This document shows positions 6,027-12,739 of a stretch of 12,994 nucleotides of DNA, in pieces (the stretch's first letter is position 1; each line of letters opens with the position of its first letter). This stretch comes from Nitrososphaerales archaeon (GTDB lineage: Archaea; Thermoproteota; Nitrososphaeria; Nitrososphaerales; Gagatemarchaeaceae). The notes under the pieces are model-generated. The model searched no databases, was not told where the DNA came from, and saw nothing but the letters and a program-made list of their open reading frames with translations. The stretch is taken from NCBI GenBank assembly GCA_030040055.1, contig JASHUK010000114.1, forward strand, positions 1 through 12,994, read 5' to 3'. A program made the translations under genes and the position numbers.

Positions 6027-6911
6027 TCACTTCGATATCGAAACCTTCGGCTTCTTCTTGGCCACGGGGACCGTAGGCAGCCTTGCGGAAGTCTTCTCCT
6101 CCTCGAGCGCCCAGGCGTCGTCGAGCTTGAGGATCCCTTCGCTCATCCCCATCAGCAGCCACAGTCGGCCGTCCTTCCGCTCGTAAGGATAGATCACACT
6201 GGTGTAGAAGTTGTAGCCCCTGCCCCAGGAGAAGAACGCGACCAGCGCCATGTCCTTCTCGATCAGGTACCTGGCAAGCTGGGTGATCCTGGCCCCCGTC
6301 TCCTGGACCTTCTTGTCGGTGTCCGGCGCGAGCTGGTACACCTCCTTGAACTTGTATTCGGAGATTCTTTCGAGCGATACCCACCCTTCCTTCTCGACCT
6401 CGATTCTGGTCGTCCTGTCGAACGGCTCTACCTCCTCTCCGTCCTGCTTGTCGATTATCTGGTCGAGCGGGATCTCCATCCACTTTCCCGTGAACTCCAG
6501 CTCGTACTTGAGAAAGTACCTCTTCTCGGTCCGCACCGTTATGGGGGACTCCCCCCTGTACCTGACGTACTTCTTGGCCTCCTCGGGGGAGACCTCCTTC
6601 ACGTCCAGTCGCTCGCCCCCCGGGCCTTCTTTGTATGTGTAGATGCGCGGGACCTCCCTGCTGACTACCTCCTTGCCGCTCTTCCGGTCGAGCTTGACCA
6701 CCCTGACGGGCTGAAGGTCCCCGTGGGCCTTCGCCGCCCTGAGATGGTATTCCACGGCGCCGAGGCCGAGCGTCGGAACGTTCAGGCTCAGCACCCCTCT
6801 CCACGTGGCCTTGGACGCGGCGGAGCTCTCAGCCTGTTTTTCCACCTCCGCGAAGATGTCTCCCTTCGGCAACGGCGTTCTCCGCAAAGGGCCCGGCGGC
6901 ATAATTAACAT
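6027..6911 (-). CDS. ku: Ku-like DNA end-binding protein
   Basis: This 294-residue protein is close to the length of bacterial Ku (about 270-300). Near residue 40 it has WRGVLSLNVPTLG, aligning with the W-x-G-x-I-x-F/L opening of the Ku core. In the C-terminal half, RIEVEKEGWV leads to VYQLAPDTDKK and LARYLIEKDMALVAFF. This follows the Ku pattern of I-E-V, Y-x-L-x-P-D, a long helix and a D/K-M-A-x-V-x-F strand, then LWLLMGMSEGI. A Lys-rich tail ends the protein. Similarity is distant and judged by eye, but the adjacent ligase and PolX genes strongly support it. Ku would encircle broken DNA ends and recruit the other two enzymes. Start choice is uncertain: ATG at 6911 or 6902, or GTG at 6845. 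A TATA-like stretch overlaps the first two, which could favour a shorter start. Confidence 0.75.
   Translation of the reverse strand: MLIMPPGPLRRTPLPKGDIFAEVEKQAESSAASKATWRGVLSLNVPTLGLGAVEYHLRAAKAHGDLQPVRVVKLDRKSGKEVVSREVPRIYTYKEGPGGERLDVKEVSPEEAKKYVRYRGESPITVRTEKRYFLKYELEFTGKWMEIPLDQIIDKQDGEEVEPFDRTTRIEVEKEGWVSLERISEYKFKEVYQLAPDTDKKVQETGARITQLARYLIEKDMALVAFFSWGRGYNFYTSVIYPYERKDGRLWLLMGMSEGILKLDDAWALEEEKTSARLPTVPVAKKKPKVSISK
6901..6911 (-). promoter_or_regulatory. A/T-rich block at the Ku gene start
   Basis: On the minus strand ATGTTAATTAT is the only A/T-rich patch between the tRNA-Met gene and the Ku coding body. It either contains the start codon (ATG at 6911) or serves as the TATA box of the operon, in which case translation begins further in. 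Only 31 nt separate the tRNA end from the ATG, so cotranscription with the tRNA is a third option. Confidence 0.3.
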
Positions 6912-6942
6912 TGCGCGGCCGTCGCGAGTCGGGTGGCGCTAC

Positions 6943-7032
6943 TGGGCCCGGAGCGATTTGAACGCTCGACCGACCGGTGTCTTCGGTTCCCCATATGAGC
7001 CGGTCGCTCTGACCGAACTGAGCTACGGGCCC
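6943..7032 (-). tRNA. tRNA-Met (CAT), probably elongator, with a 15-nt intron
   Basis: Read on the minus strand from 7032, the acceptor GGGCCCG pairs with CGGGCCC and the D stem is GCTC/GAGC. The anticodon stem is ACCGG/CCGGT, the spliced loop is CTCATAA (anticodon CAT), and the T arm is GAGCG/CGCTC with loop TTCAAAT. The discriminator is A and no CCA is encoded (GTA follows). The anticodon stem lacks the three G-C pairs of initiators, so this is an elongator tRNA; a tRNA-Ile2 with modified C34 is not excluded. The intron (6993-6979) is at 37/38. Its bulge-helix-bulge is relaxed: only two Watson-Crick pairs form in the central helix, while the intron makes a GG/CC mini-stem closed by a GGAA loop. 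Confidence 0.93.
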
Positions 7033-7057
7033 CGGTTTCACGGCCCGCTGCTGGTGG

Positions 7058-7064
7058 CTTTAAG
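7058..7064 (-). promoter_or_regulatory. TATA-like box for tRNA-Met
   Basis: CTTAAAG on the minus strand is centred about 29 nt upstream of the tRNA 5' end at 7032, the standard archaeal spacing. Confidence 0.5.
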
Positions 7065-7110
7065 CAGTAACGAGCCCCCTCTCGGGGACGACTGCCGCGC
7101 CACGGGAAGG

Positions 7111-7118
7111 CTAATTAG
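7111..7118 (+). promoter_or_regulatory. TATA-like box for aIF1
   Basis: CTAATTAG is an isolated A/T-rich octamer centred about 31 nt before the GTG start at 7146. Spacing is slightly long but fits a leaderless or near-leaderless transcript. Confidence 0.4.
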
Positions 7119-7145
7119 TCCCCCGCGCCCACGCGGGCCAGCGCA

Positions 7146-7442
7146 GTGAGCAAAGACCTAGACGAAGGCTTCGAGGACATCCTGGCAGAACTTGACCGCG
7201 AAGAAGCTCGGATAAAGATTCGAATGGAGATGCGCCGCTTCGGGAAGCCCACCACCGTGATAGAGGGGCTCAAGATGAACGAGAAGGACATGCACGAGCT
7301 GGGTTCGAAGATGAAGCGCGCCCTCGCCACGGGCGGGACCGTCAAGGACGGGATACTGATCCTGCAGGGAGACCACCGCGAGGCGGCCTCGAAGATGCTG
7401 GTCAGCCAGGGGTTCTCCGAAAGGTCGATCGAAGTAATCTAG
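7146..7442 (+). CDS. sui1: Translation initiation factor 1 (aIF1, SUI1 family)
   Basis: This 98-residue protein has the SUI1 fold hallmarks: TTVIEGLKMNEKDMHELGSK, then KRALATGGTVKDGILILQGD with the conserved T/C-GGTVKDG turn, then HREAASKMLVSQGF. It binds the small ribosomal subunit near the P site and monitors start-codon selection. Length is usual for archaeal aIF1 (about 100). The N-terminal region of about 30 residues is charged and helical. The start is GTG, supported by the upstream TATA-like box. It is transcribed toward the nuo operon, but that operon has its own promoter. Confidence 0.95.
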   Translation: MSKDLDEGFEDILAELDREEARIKIRMEMRRFGKPTTVIEGLKMNEKDMHELGSKMKRALATGGTVKDGILILQGDHREAASKMLVSQGFSERSIEVI

Positions 7443-7484
7443 CCTCGTCTCACGCGAGTGAATCGTTTCATCTCGGCGTTCAAC

Positions 7485-7491
7485 TTTATAT
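7485..7491 (+). promoter_or_regulatory. TATA box of the nuoH operon
   Basis: TTTATAT within CAACTTTATATC is the strongest TATA match in the window. Transcription would start near 7513, giving a leader of about 24 nt that contains GGAAG (7526-7530) as a ribosome-binding site before the TTG at 7537. It implies that nuoH, not an upstream nuoABCD, begins this transcript. Confidence 0.6.
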
Positions 7492-7536
7492 CATGTGTGA
7501 AGGCAGCACCGTTTCGGGAAGGCCTGGAAGACTCCC

Positions 7537-8706
7537 TTGTCGAAGCCAATAGTCACCTTCGAGGACTTCATCAAGCGAGTCCTCAAGGTCGTTTTCTGGG
7601 TTATCCTGATACTTCCTCTGATAGCCGTCCCAGTCTACTATGGGCTGGACGCGATCTTCCACTTTCCGACCGACTTCTTCGCCCTGGCTACGGTCGAGCC
7701 GCAGAACTTCATCGCCTTCCAGCAGAACCTGCTGGCGACGGAGCCGATGAAGACCATCTTCTCGCTGACCGTCTTCCCCGGGTTCACGTTCGTGGCGGTC
7801 TACGGCACGATATTCATGGGCTGGGTGGAGAGGAAGTTCACCGCGAAGATCCAGCTCAGGACGGGGCCGATGTACGCGGGCAAGGTCGAGGGGATCCTCC
7901 AGAACATCGCCGACTTCTTCAAGCTCGCCTTCAAGGAGGTGGTCATACCCAACGGGGTCGACAGGGCGACGTTCGTCGCGATTCCTTTCGCGCTGATGGC
8001 CGTCGCAGGGGCGCTGGTCGCCCTTGTACCTCTTTCGCCCTCGATCTACATCGCCAACCCTTCCGTCGGCGCCATACTGGTCTTCGCGATTCTCGGCTTT
8101 ACGCCCCTCATCGTTCTCCTCGCCGGGTGGGCTAGCAACAGCAAGTATCCCTTCCTCGGCGGGCTGAGGGCCCTCCACCAGATGGTTGCTTACGAGATAC
8201 CGATGATCCTCTCACTGGTAGGGGCGGTGATACTCTCCGGGTCGCTCAACCTGATGGACATAGTGACGAAGCAGAGCGGCCTCTGGTACATCCTGCTTCA
8301 GCCCCTCGGGGCGATCGTCTTCATGATAGGGGCTCTGGCTGAGCTCGAGCGGATCCCGTTCGACCTCCCCGAAGCGGACAGCGAGCTCGTGGCCGGCTGG
8401 ATGACCGAGTACACCAGCATGCTTTTCGGGACCTTCCAGCTCGCCAACTTCTCCAGGATGTACGTCCTTGCGGGGCTCTTCACGACCTTCTTCCTAGGGG
8501 GTTGGCTGGGCCCGGCTCCCGTTCCCGGCGTGGTGTGGTTCATCCTGAAGACCACCATAGTCATGATAGTCATGATGCTGCCGCGGAGCATAATGCCGCG
8601 TGTCAGGATCGACCTCCTCCTTAGGGCCGGCTGGGTGAGGCTCCTCCTCTTGGCGTTCCTCAACATCTTCATCACCATGGTGATCGTCTCCCTGGGGATA
8701 GTCTGA
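7537..8706 (+). CDS. nuoH: Complex I-like subunit H (NuoH/FpoH), membrane arm
   Basis: This 389-residue, strongly hydrophobic protein is the membrane subunit that joins the peripheral and membrane arms and lines the quinone cavity. Diagnostic segments are GWVERKFTAKIQLRTGP (near residues 96-111), GILQNIADFFKLAFKE, and LAELERIPFDLPEADSELV followed by GWMTEYTSM. It is longer than bacterial NuoH (about 325) because of an N-terminal extension of about 60 residues that includes an extra hydrophobic helix. The start must be the TTG at 7537: an in-frame stop lies at 7498 with no ATG or GTG in between. The stop overlaps the nuoI ATG by 1 nt (TGATG). Confidence 0.95.
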   Translation: MSKPIVTFEDFIKRVLKVVFWVILILPLIAVPVYYGLDAIFHFPTDFFALATVEPQNFIAFQQNLLATEPMKTIFSLTVFPGFTFVAVYGTIFMGWVERKFTAKIQLRTGPMYAGKVEGILQNIADFFKLAFKEVVIPNGVDRATFVAIPFALMAVAGALVALVPLSPSIYIANPSVGAILVFAILGFTPLIVLLAGWASNSKYPFLGGLRALHQMVAYEIPMILSLVGAVILSGSLNLMDIVTKQSGLWYILLQPLGAIVFMIGALAELERIPFDLPEADSELVAGWMTEYTSMLFGTFQLANFSRMYVLAGLFTTFFLGGWLGPAPVPGVVWFILKTTIVMIVMMLPRSIMPRVRIDLLLRAGWVRLLLLAFLNIFITMVIVSLGIV

Positions 8707-10337
8707 TGGGCGTCCGATCTTACGTCAAAGGGGTATTCATCGCGACCTGGACGGGGATCAGGCACCTGTTCATGCCCAGGATGACGCTGAGGTACCCGGA
8801 GCAGAAGCTCGACCTCGAAGGGCCGGGCTACAGATACGACGCGAAGCAGGGGACCGGTCTTCCAGGGTTCAAGGGACGCCACATCCTCTTCATGGACAAG
8901 TGCACCGGATGCCAGCTCTGTGCCATAGCGTGCGACGGCGTCGCGGTGGCCATAGACATGCAGCCCGTCAAAAAGGGGAAGCCTCAGAACAAGAAGGACA
9001 TCTGGCCCGCCGTCGACTACGGAAGATGCGTGTTCTGCGGACTATGCGTCGACTATCGGCAGGATGTGCAGGTGAACCCGGGCCTGAAGCCGATAAACCA
9101 GATTACCGTCGGGGAGCTCGTCCTCACGCATACCGGCGACTACAAGCCGGTCACGAAGGTCTGGGACATGAGGTACTCCGGTCCGCTGTACAGGGTCCGG
9201 GCCTACGGGAAACCTGAACCCCTAGTCTGTACGGCCGACCACAGGATAATCGCGGTGTCGAGGCCGCCGTCAAACAAGAAGGACGGGCGCTTGCTCCGCG
9301 CGACGGCCCCTCTGAAGTTCTACAAGCCGGCCGAGCTGAAAGCGGGAGACTACCTCGTCAGCCCGATCGTCAGGAAAGTCGTGCGCACCGAACGTTACGA
9401 GAAGGACGTCCCTATGCACCGGGGCTCCAGAACTACGAGAAGGCTGTCGCTAGCGGCCTCGCCCGACCTCTTCCGTCTGATAGGGTACTACTTCGCGGAA
9501 GGCTCCTGCGACGGGGGAAGGAGGGTGAACTTCGACTTCAGCGACACGGAGCTAGGCACTTACGCCAAGGACTGCGGAGGCCTGATCGAGAGTTTCTTCG
9601 GCAAGGCGCCGAGAGTCAGGAAGAACGGCCTGCACGGGACTAGGCTGGTCCTGGACTCGGCACTGGCGGAGGATTTCTTCTCACAGTTCGGAAAGGGGGC
9701 TCCGAACAAGAAGGTCCCCGACTGGGTCTTCTTCGCCGAGCCGGAGAAGCAGCTCGAGTTTCTCAAGGGGGAGTGGCAGGGCGACGGCTGTCGGGTCAGG
9801 CAGGCGCGCCAGAAGTATCTTAACATCACGACCACTTCGAAGACACTTGCCTTCCAGCTTCAGTCCATCTACGCCAGGGTCGGCGTGGTTGCCACGATAG
9901 ACACGGAGCGCAGTCCGGGCAAGCTGCAGAGCTTCCACGTCAACGTGTTCGGGCGATGGGCCATCAAGCTGGCCAAGATGTGGGACGTGCCGTTCGACCA
10001 CGAACCGACCAAGCACGCGGACAAGTTCCACATCGACGAGCGGTACGTCTACCTGCCCATAAGGAAGATCGAGGTGGAGGAAGTCGAAGACCACCGCGTG
10101 ATGGACGTGACTGTCGAGGACGACCATACCTTCGCTCCGCTCGGGCTCGCCACGTCGAACTGCGTCGACGCCTGTCCCTTCGACGCCCTCTACATGACGA
10201 ACGACTACGAGCTCTCCGCCTACGACAAGATGGGGCTCAAGTATACTCCGGACATGCTGGCCGTGCCGCCGAAGCTCGACCAGAAGACTGTGAAGGTCAA
10301 GATGGACTCCGAAAAGGGGACCACCAGCCATGGTTGA
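8706..10337 (+). CDS. nuoI: Complex I-like subunit I (NuoI), 8Fe ferredoxin-type, intein-containing precursor
   Basis: This is a 543-residue precursor; removing the intein (residues 114-485) leaves a 171-residue NuoI, the normal size. The first Fe-S motif is CTGCQLCAIAC (C66, C69, C72, C76), followed by Asp rather than the usual Pro. The second motif is created by splicing: CVFCGL from the N-extein joins CVDACP from the C-extein to give C-x2-C-x2-C-x3-C-P. The subunit carries electrons through two 4Fe-4S clusters (N6a/N6b) toward the quinone site. Without splicing, the second cluster cannot form. The 3' end overlaps the nuoJ start by 8 nt. Confidence 0.93.
   Translation: MGVRSYVKGVFIATWTGIRHLFMPRMTLRYPEQKLDLEGPGYRYDAKQGTGLPGFKGRHILFMDKCTGCQLCAIACDGVAVAIDMQPVKKGKPQNKKDIWPAVDYGRCVFCGLCVDYRQDVQVNPGLKPINQITVGELVLTHTGDYKPVTKVWDMRYSGPLYRVRAYGKPEPLVCTADHRIIAVSRPPSNKKDGRLLRATAPLKFYKPAELKAGDYLVSPIVRKVVRTERYEKDVPMHRGSRTTRRLSLAASPDLFRLIGYYFAEGSCDGGRRVNFDFSDTELGTYAKDCGGLIESFFGKAPRVRKNGLHGTRLVLDSALAEDFFSQFGKGAPNKKVPDWVFFAEPEKQLEFLKGEWQGDGCRVRQARQKYLNITTTSKTLAFQLQSIYARVGVVATIDTERSPGKLQSFHVNVFGRWAIKLAKMWDVPFDHEPTKHADKFHIDERYVYLPIRKIEVEEVEDHRVMDVTVEDDHTFAPLGLATSNCVDACPFDALYMTNDYELSAYDKMGLKYTPDMLAVPPKLDQKTVKVKMDSEKGTTSHG
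9045..10160 (+). other. Intein with LAGLIDADG homing endonuclease inside NuoI
   Basis: This 372-residue intein begins with Cys1 in block A (CVDYRQ, then TVGELVLTHTGDYKPVTKV). Block B has the T-x-x-H motif (T63-A-D-H66). The endonuclease carries two DOD motifs, LIGYYFAEG (145-153) and FLKGEWQGDG (239-248), with acidic residues E152 and D247 present, so nuclease activity is plausible. Block F is VTVEDDHTF with its His. The C-terminal junction is GLATSN|C: Asn372 and the +1 Cys are present, but the usual penultimate His is Ser. The frame is continuous with the extein and base composition matches the host gene. A 9-bp direct repeat, TGCGTCGAC, lies at the first intein codon (9045-9053) and at the start of the C-extein (10161-10169). 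Confidence 0.93.
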
Positions 10338-10836
10338 CTTCGTCTTCCTCGGCATGATGGCCGTGACCGTGGGCGGGGCGCTGGTCGCGCTCGAGGCGGA
10401 GGAGATCGTGTACGGGGCGATAGGGCTGGCGGGCAGCTTGTTCGGGGTCGCCTCGCTCTTCTTCCTTCTCGACGCCCCCTATGTCGCCGTCTTCCAGGTC
10501 ACAGTATACGTGGGCGCCGTCGCCGTCCTGATTCTATTCACGGTGATGCTCGTCCGGCAGGAGAAGTGGGCCAAGGAGCTCCCGGCCACCGCGCCCACCA
10601 GGCTTCTTGGCGCGCTCACGGGCCTGGCGGTAGCGATCGCACTCTCGCTCGCCGCGGTCTCGTCCGACCTTAGCAACGTCACAGCCTACACGAACACAGC
10701 CACCTTCATCCAGATAGGCCAGCTGATTTCCACTCAGTATTCGTCCGTGCTGGAGGTCCTGGCTCTTGTGCTCGCGGCCTCCATAGTCGGAGCGCTGACC
10801 CTGTCGAGGACGGACAAGGAGGAGCCAGGGGCTTGA
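10330..10836 (+). CDS. nuoJ: Complex I-like subunit J (NuoJ), membrane arm
   Basis: This 168-residue protein has about five hydrophobic helices. The diagnostic stretch is the third helix with YVAVFQVTVYVGAVAVLILF, which matches the conserved NuoJ TM3 with its pi-bulge region involved in coupling. The ATG at 10330 lies 8 nt inside the end of nuoI, preceded by AAGGGGACC, a fair ribosome-binding site. The end overlaps nuoK by 4 nt. Confidence 0.93.
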   Translation: MVDFVFLGMMAVTVGGALVALEAEEIVYGAIGLAGSLFGVASLFFLLDAPYVAVFQVTVYVGAVAVLILFTVMLVRQEKWAKELPATAPTRLLGALTGLAVAIALSLAAVSSDLSNVTAYTNTATFIQIGQLISTQYSSVLEVLALVLAASIVGALTLSRTDKEEPGA

Positions 10837-11162
10837 CGTCCCTCGCGGACTTCGTCGTGGTGTCCGCCGCCCTCTTCGGGATCGGCATCTACGGGCTCGT
10901 GACGAAGCGGAACGCCCTGAGGCTGCTATTCGCGGTCGAGATAATGGTCAACGCGGCCAACTTGAACTTCATCGCGTTCAGCGAATACGCCCCTTACGCC
11001 CAGCCGGGGGGGACGGTCGTGAACGGGCTCGGCCAGACGTTCGTCCTCTTCTCCATAGCGCTGGCCGCCGCCGAGGCTGCCGTCATACTCGCGATAATCG
11101 TGGTGGCGTACAGGCTGCACCAGGACGTCGACGTGAGCGAACTGAAGTCACTGGAGGGCTGA
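10833..11162 (+). CDS. nuoK: Complex I-like subunit K (NuoK), membrane arm
   Basis: This 109-residue protein has three transmembrane helices. It retains both membrane glutamates used for proton transfer: one in FAVEIMVNAANLNF (second helix) and one in LAAAEAAVILAIIV (third helix). The length is the family's usual 100-110. The start is TTG, overlapping the nuoJ stop (TTGA), and is fixed by the strong ribosome-binding site AAGGAGGAG at 10816-10824, 8 nt upstream. Confidence 0.95.
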   Translation: MTSLADFVVVSAALFGIGIYGLVTKRNALRLLFAVEIMVNAANLNFIAFSEYAPYAQPGGTVVNGLGQTFVLFSIALAAAEAAVILAIIVVAYRLHQDVDVSELKSLEG

Positions 11163-11224
11163 AAGAAGTGGTCGAAGAGAAACAACCCCTCCTCGCCGGT
11201 CCGGCGACCGCACGAGAGTAGCAC
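11163..11224 (+). other. nuoK-nuoM intergenic gap with short hairpin
   Basis: This 62-nt spacer is the only sizeable gap in the nuo operon. It contains CGCCG-GTC-CGGCG (5-bp stem). A GTG-started mini-frame (11168-11221) of 17 codons also fits, but nothing supports its expression. No TATA-like box is seen, so cotranscription with nuoM is expected. Confidence 0.3.
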
Positions 11225-12739
11225 ATGGCGTACCCACTGCTGCTCCTGACAGTAGTCGTCCCGCTGGCGGCCGCGGCCCTTTGTTACCTCCTCGGCCGCC
11301 CACTAGGAAAGAGGATCGGGTGGATAGCCCTCGTGGCCCTGGCCCTGACCACCGTGATGATGCTGGTCCCCGCGGCCCAGGTCTTCTCGGGCGGGGCTCC
11401 GGTCTCGGAGTCGTACCCGTGGGGCGGCACTGGCCAGTCCAACATACTGAGCTTCGGGTTCCTGGCGGACGGCCTGAGCATACCGGTGGTCGTCCTCGTC
11501 AACCTAGTCCTGGCGGCGACGGCCGTCTACTCAATGCCCTACATGGAGAAGCGCATGCAGTCCCTGTACGGAGAGGTGCGTGGGTCGCGGCTGGGAATCT
11601 ACTACCTGAACTTCCTCCTGGTCGGGTCGGGGCTAGCAGGCATCGCACTGTCGACCAACCTGATCGAGCTGTACCTCTTCCTCGAGCTGGTCCTCGTCCC
11701 CACATTCGTGATAATCAGCATGTTCGGGTACACCGACAAAGAGAAGGTCGGGATAATCTACATAATCTGGAACCAGCTCGGGGCCTTCGTCTTCCTGGCC
11801 GGGATCGCCCTGTCGTACGAGGCGACGGGGAGCTTCAGCGTGTCGTCCCTCCAGTCGGCCCAGGGGACTTCCCTGGCCTACTGGGTGGCGGGCCTGATAC
11901 TGGTGGGCTGGGTCGTCAAGATGGGGGCCTTCGGGGTCCACATGTGGCTCCCGATAACGGAGGCGGAGCCCCCCACCGCGTTCGCCCCCACGATGGCGGC
12001 GGTGTCCGGGATAGGGAGCTACGTCATCGTGCGCCTCCTGCTGTTCGGGATGCCAGCCACCTTCCAGGCGTTCAGCCTCCCCCTGATGGTCTGGGCGGTG
12101 GTCACGATGTTCTACGGCGGGGCGGTCACGCTCGCACAGACGGACGTGAAGTACCTCTTCGCCTGGTCCACGATGAGCCAGAACGCGTACTCGCTGCTGG
12201 CCATCGGCAGCTGGTCCGTCCTCGGGGCAGCGGGGGGGGTCTTCTACTTCGTCAGCCACATACTGGGCAAGTTCATCATGTTCGCCGTCGCCGGCATACT
12301 CCTGACCCAGACGGGGCTGAGGGACATCAGGCAGATGGGCGGGCTCGCAGGAAGGATGCCCTTCACGGCCGCCCTGTTCATGCTGGGGGCGCTGATCCTC
12401 TCCGCCGTCCCGCCCACCAGCGGGTTCCAGGCCGAGTGGATCATGTTCGCAGGGATATTCGGGCGGGGGACCGTCAGCTCTTCCTACCTCACAGTCTCGC
12501 TGCTCGGGATCATCGCCACCCTCCTGACCGTCGCGTACACCTTCTGGCCGATGCGGAGGATATTCTTCGGGTCGTTGCCGTCTTCGCTGGCGGAGGTCAA
12601 GGAAGCCCCGCTCGCCATGACGGTACCGCTCTTCGCGCTCGCCGTGGCATCGATCGTGATAGGAATCTACCCGGACCTCGTCCTGAAGTTCCTCGTCGGG
12701 TTCGTCAACGGGCTGCCCATCGGAGGTAAGATCGGATGA
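11225..12739 (+). CDS. nuoM: Complex I-like subunit M (NuoM), antiporter-like
   Basis: This 504-residue, 14-helix antiporter-type subunit should pump one proton per cycle. Key residues are visible: E154 in LYLFLELVLVPTF (helix 5 glutamate) and K232 with H239 in GWVVKMGAFGVHMWLP (helix 7-8 region). Downstream it has EAEPPTAFAPTMAAVSG and FAWSTMSQNAYSLLAIG, typical of NuoM/ND4 rather than NuoL/ND5. Length is normal for the family (about 490-510). The stop overlaps the next gene's ATG by 4 nt (ATGA). Confidence 0.94.
   Translation: MAYPLLLLTVVVPLAAAALCYLLGRPLGKRIGWIALVALALTTVMMLVPAAQVFSGGAPVSESYPWGGTGQSNILSFGFLADGLSIPVVVLVNLVLAATAVYSMPYMEKRMQSLYGEVRGSRLGIYYLNFLLVGSGLAGIALSTNLIELYLFLELVLVPTFVIISMFGYTDKEKVGIIYIIWNQLGAFVFLAGIALSYEATGSFSVSSLQSAQGTSLAYWVAGLILVGWVVKMGAFGVHMWLPITEAEPPTAFAPTMAAVSGIGSYVIVRLLLFGMPATFQAFSLPLMVWAVVTMFYGGAVTLAQTDVKYLFAWSTMSQNAYSLLAIGSWSVLGAAGGVFYFVSHILGKFIMFAVAGILLTQTGLRDIRQMGGLAGRMPFTAALFMLGALILSAVPPTSGFQAEWIMFAGIFGRGTVSSSYLTVSLLGIIATLLTVAYTFWPMRRIFFGSLPSSLAEVKEAPLAMTVPLFALAVASIVIGIYPDLVLKFLVGFVNGLPIGGKIG

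Noticed and set aside
5170..6186. A 338-codon plus-strand frame opposite the ligase
   Set aside because: It is Pro/Leu/Val/Arg-rich with no domain pattern, antisense to a motif-complete ligase; a product of high G+C.
5191..6804. A 537-codon open frame that would fuse about 260 residues to the ligase N-terminus
   Set aside because: The upstream part is Gly/Arg/Gln-rich low-complexity sequence, a shadow of the Ku gene in another frame. The ligase proper starts at the ATG at 6024 right after the Ku stop.
8706..10337. Unrelated insertion or pseudogenised nuoI
   Set aside because: The 1116-nt insertion keeps the frame, has all splicing blocks with terminal Asn and +1 Cys, and rejoins a perfect Fe-S motif, so it is an intein rather than a disruption.
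11281..12729. A 482-codon plus-strand frame overlapping nuoM
   Set aside because: Composition is Arg/Gly/Pro/His-rich without motifs, whereas the other frame gives a full NuoM with all key residues.
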